6,765 bases of DNA, taken from assembly GCA_026392555.1 (NCBI GenBank), contig JAPLBW010000075.1:1-6765 (forward strand), given 5' to 3'. The DNA is from Actinomycetota bacterium. GTDB taxonomy: Bacteria; Actinomycetota; Actinomycetes; UBA12327. Both the position numbers and the translations under genes were made by a program. The notes under the pieces are model-generated. The model was not told the DNA's origin, searched no databases, and saw only the letters and a list, made by a program, of their open reading frames with translations. Positions 6,399-6,765 of the stretch are shown here, in pieces (the first letter of the stretch is position 1; every line of letters begins with the position of its first letter).

Positions 6399-6765
6399 AT
6401 GGATATCGACATGAGCGCGCTGCGCGCATTGGTTACTGAGAAGGAAATTCCTTTTGAGGTTGTAGTTTCAGCTTTGCAGGCAGCATTGTTGACCGCGTAT
6501 CTCCACACCGAGGGTGCGTATGGGCATGCTCGCGTAGAGATTGATCAAAAGACGGGTCATGTTTCGGTTTGGGTGCGCGGCGAAAGCACCCAGGAAGGCG
6601 AGCTCGCCCCTGAATTTCAGGACACCCCCGAAGGATTTGGCCGGATCGCCGCAGCCACCGCCCGCCAGGTCATCATGCAGCGCCTACGCGTTGTTGACGA
6701 TGAGCGCTCCTTCGGCGAATGGACGGGTCGCGAAGGCGATGTGGTCTCGGGCGTGATCCAGCAGG
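6399..6765 (+). CDS. nusA: Transcription termination/antitermination factor NusA, 3'-truncated by the window
   Basis: NusA binds RNA polymerase and modulates pausing, termination and antitermination. The 122 codons present, beginning MDIDMSALRALVTEKEIP, match the N-terminal RNA-polymerase-binding domain of actinobacterial NusA: LQAALLTAYLHTEG (about 27-40), ARVEIDQKTGHVSVWVRG (about 44-61), and DTPEGFGRIAAATARQVIMQ (about 73-92). The final residues, REGDVVSGVIQQ, are the start of the S1 RNA-binding domain. The KH domains lie beyond the window. The frame is open to the last base, so truncation is by the window edge. The ATG follows the rimP TGA after one base; no separate strong Shine-Dalgarno is visible beyond the GAAGAAGGG stretch at the end of rimP (about 6383-6391), which may serve. 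infB is expected downstream. Confidence 0.95.
   Translation, partial: MDIDMSALRALVTEKEIPFEVVVSALQAALLTAYLHTEGAYGHARVEIDQKTGHVSVWVRGESTQEGELAPEFQDTPEGFGRIAAATARQVIMQRLRVVDDERSFGEWTGREGDVVSGVIQQ

Overview
The window is a bacterial chromosomal segment, most likely from an actinobacterium (Actinomycetota) of moderate GC, roughly 57-60% by eye. The assignment rests on gene content and order: an M50 site-2 protease (Rip1 type), ispG, a DUF4081/GNAT acetyltransferase, proS, two small genes on the opposite strand, rimP and nusA. I recall the same order in mycobacteria (around Rv2869c-Rv2867c and Rv2845c-Rv2841c) and Streptomyces. The ProRS, RimP and NusA sequences are also recognisably actinobacterial. 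I cannot place it at order or genus level. No RNA gene, mobile element or CRISPR array is visible.

Layout. Positions 1-1044 (+) hold the C-terminal part of the intramembrane protease. Positions 1073-2169 (+) hold an ispG reading frame that is broken twice: a TAA where the family has tyrosine, and about 45 bases further on a junction that lacks roughly 76 bases and shifts the frame. Positions 2192-3052 (+) encode the GNAT protein, 3114-4880 (+) prolyl-tRNA synthetase. Positions 4877-5299 and 5296-5727 (-) form a two-gene operon: a Tat-type lipoprotein and, overlapping it by ATGA, a small cytoplasmic ferritin-like (DUF4439-type) protein. Positions 5876-6397 (+) encode RimP, and 6399-6765 (+) the start of NusA, cut by the window edge.

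How the parts relate. The left block is a probable co-directional run: membrane proteolysis, the penultimate MEP-pathway isoprenoid enzyme, an acetyltransferase and a tRNA synthetase. dxr would be expected just upstream, outside the window. The right block is the usual rimP-nusA start of the ribosome-maturation/transcription-elongation operon. The lipoprotein pair lies between them and is read divergently from rimP; the 148-bp divergent spacer contains two adjacent near-perfect palindromes at its exact centre. The pair converges on proS so tightly that both genes stop in one shared CTAG.

The main anomaly is the doubly disrupted ispG in an otherwise intact operon. It is either an assembly/consensus error or a real loss of an enzyme that is normally essential. 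I did not find a clearly new multi-gene system.
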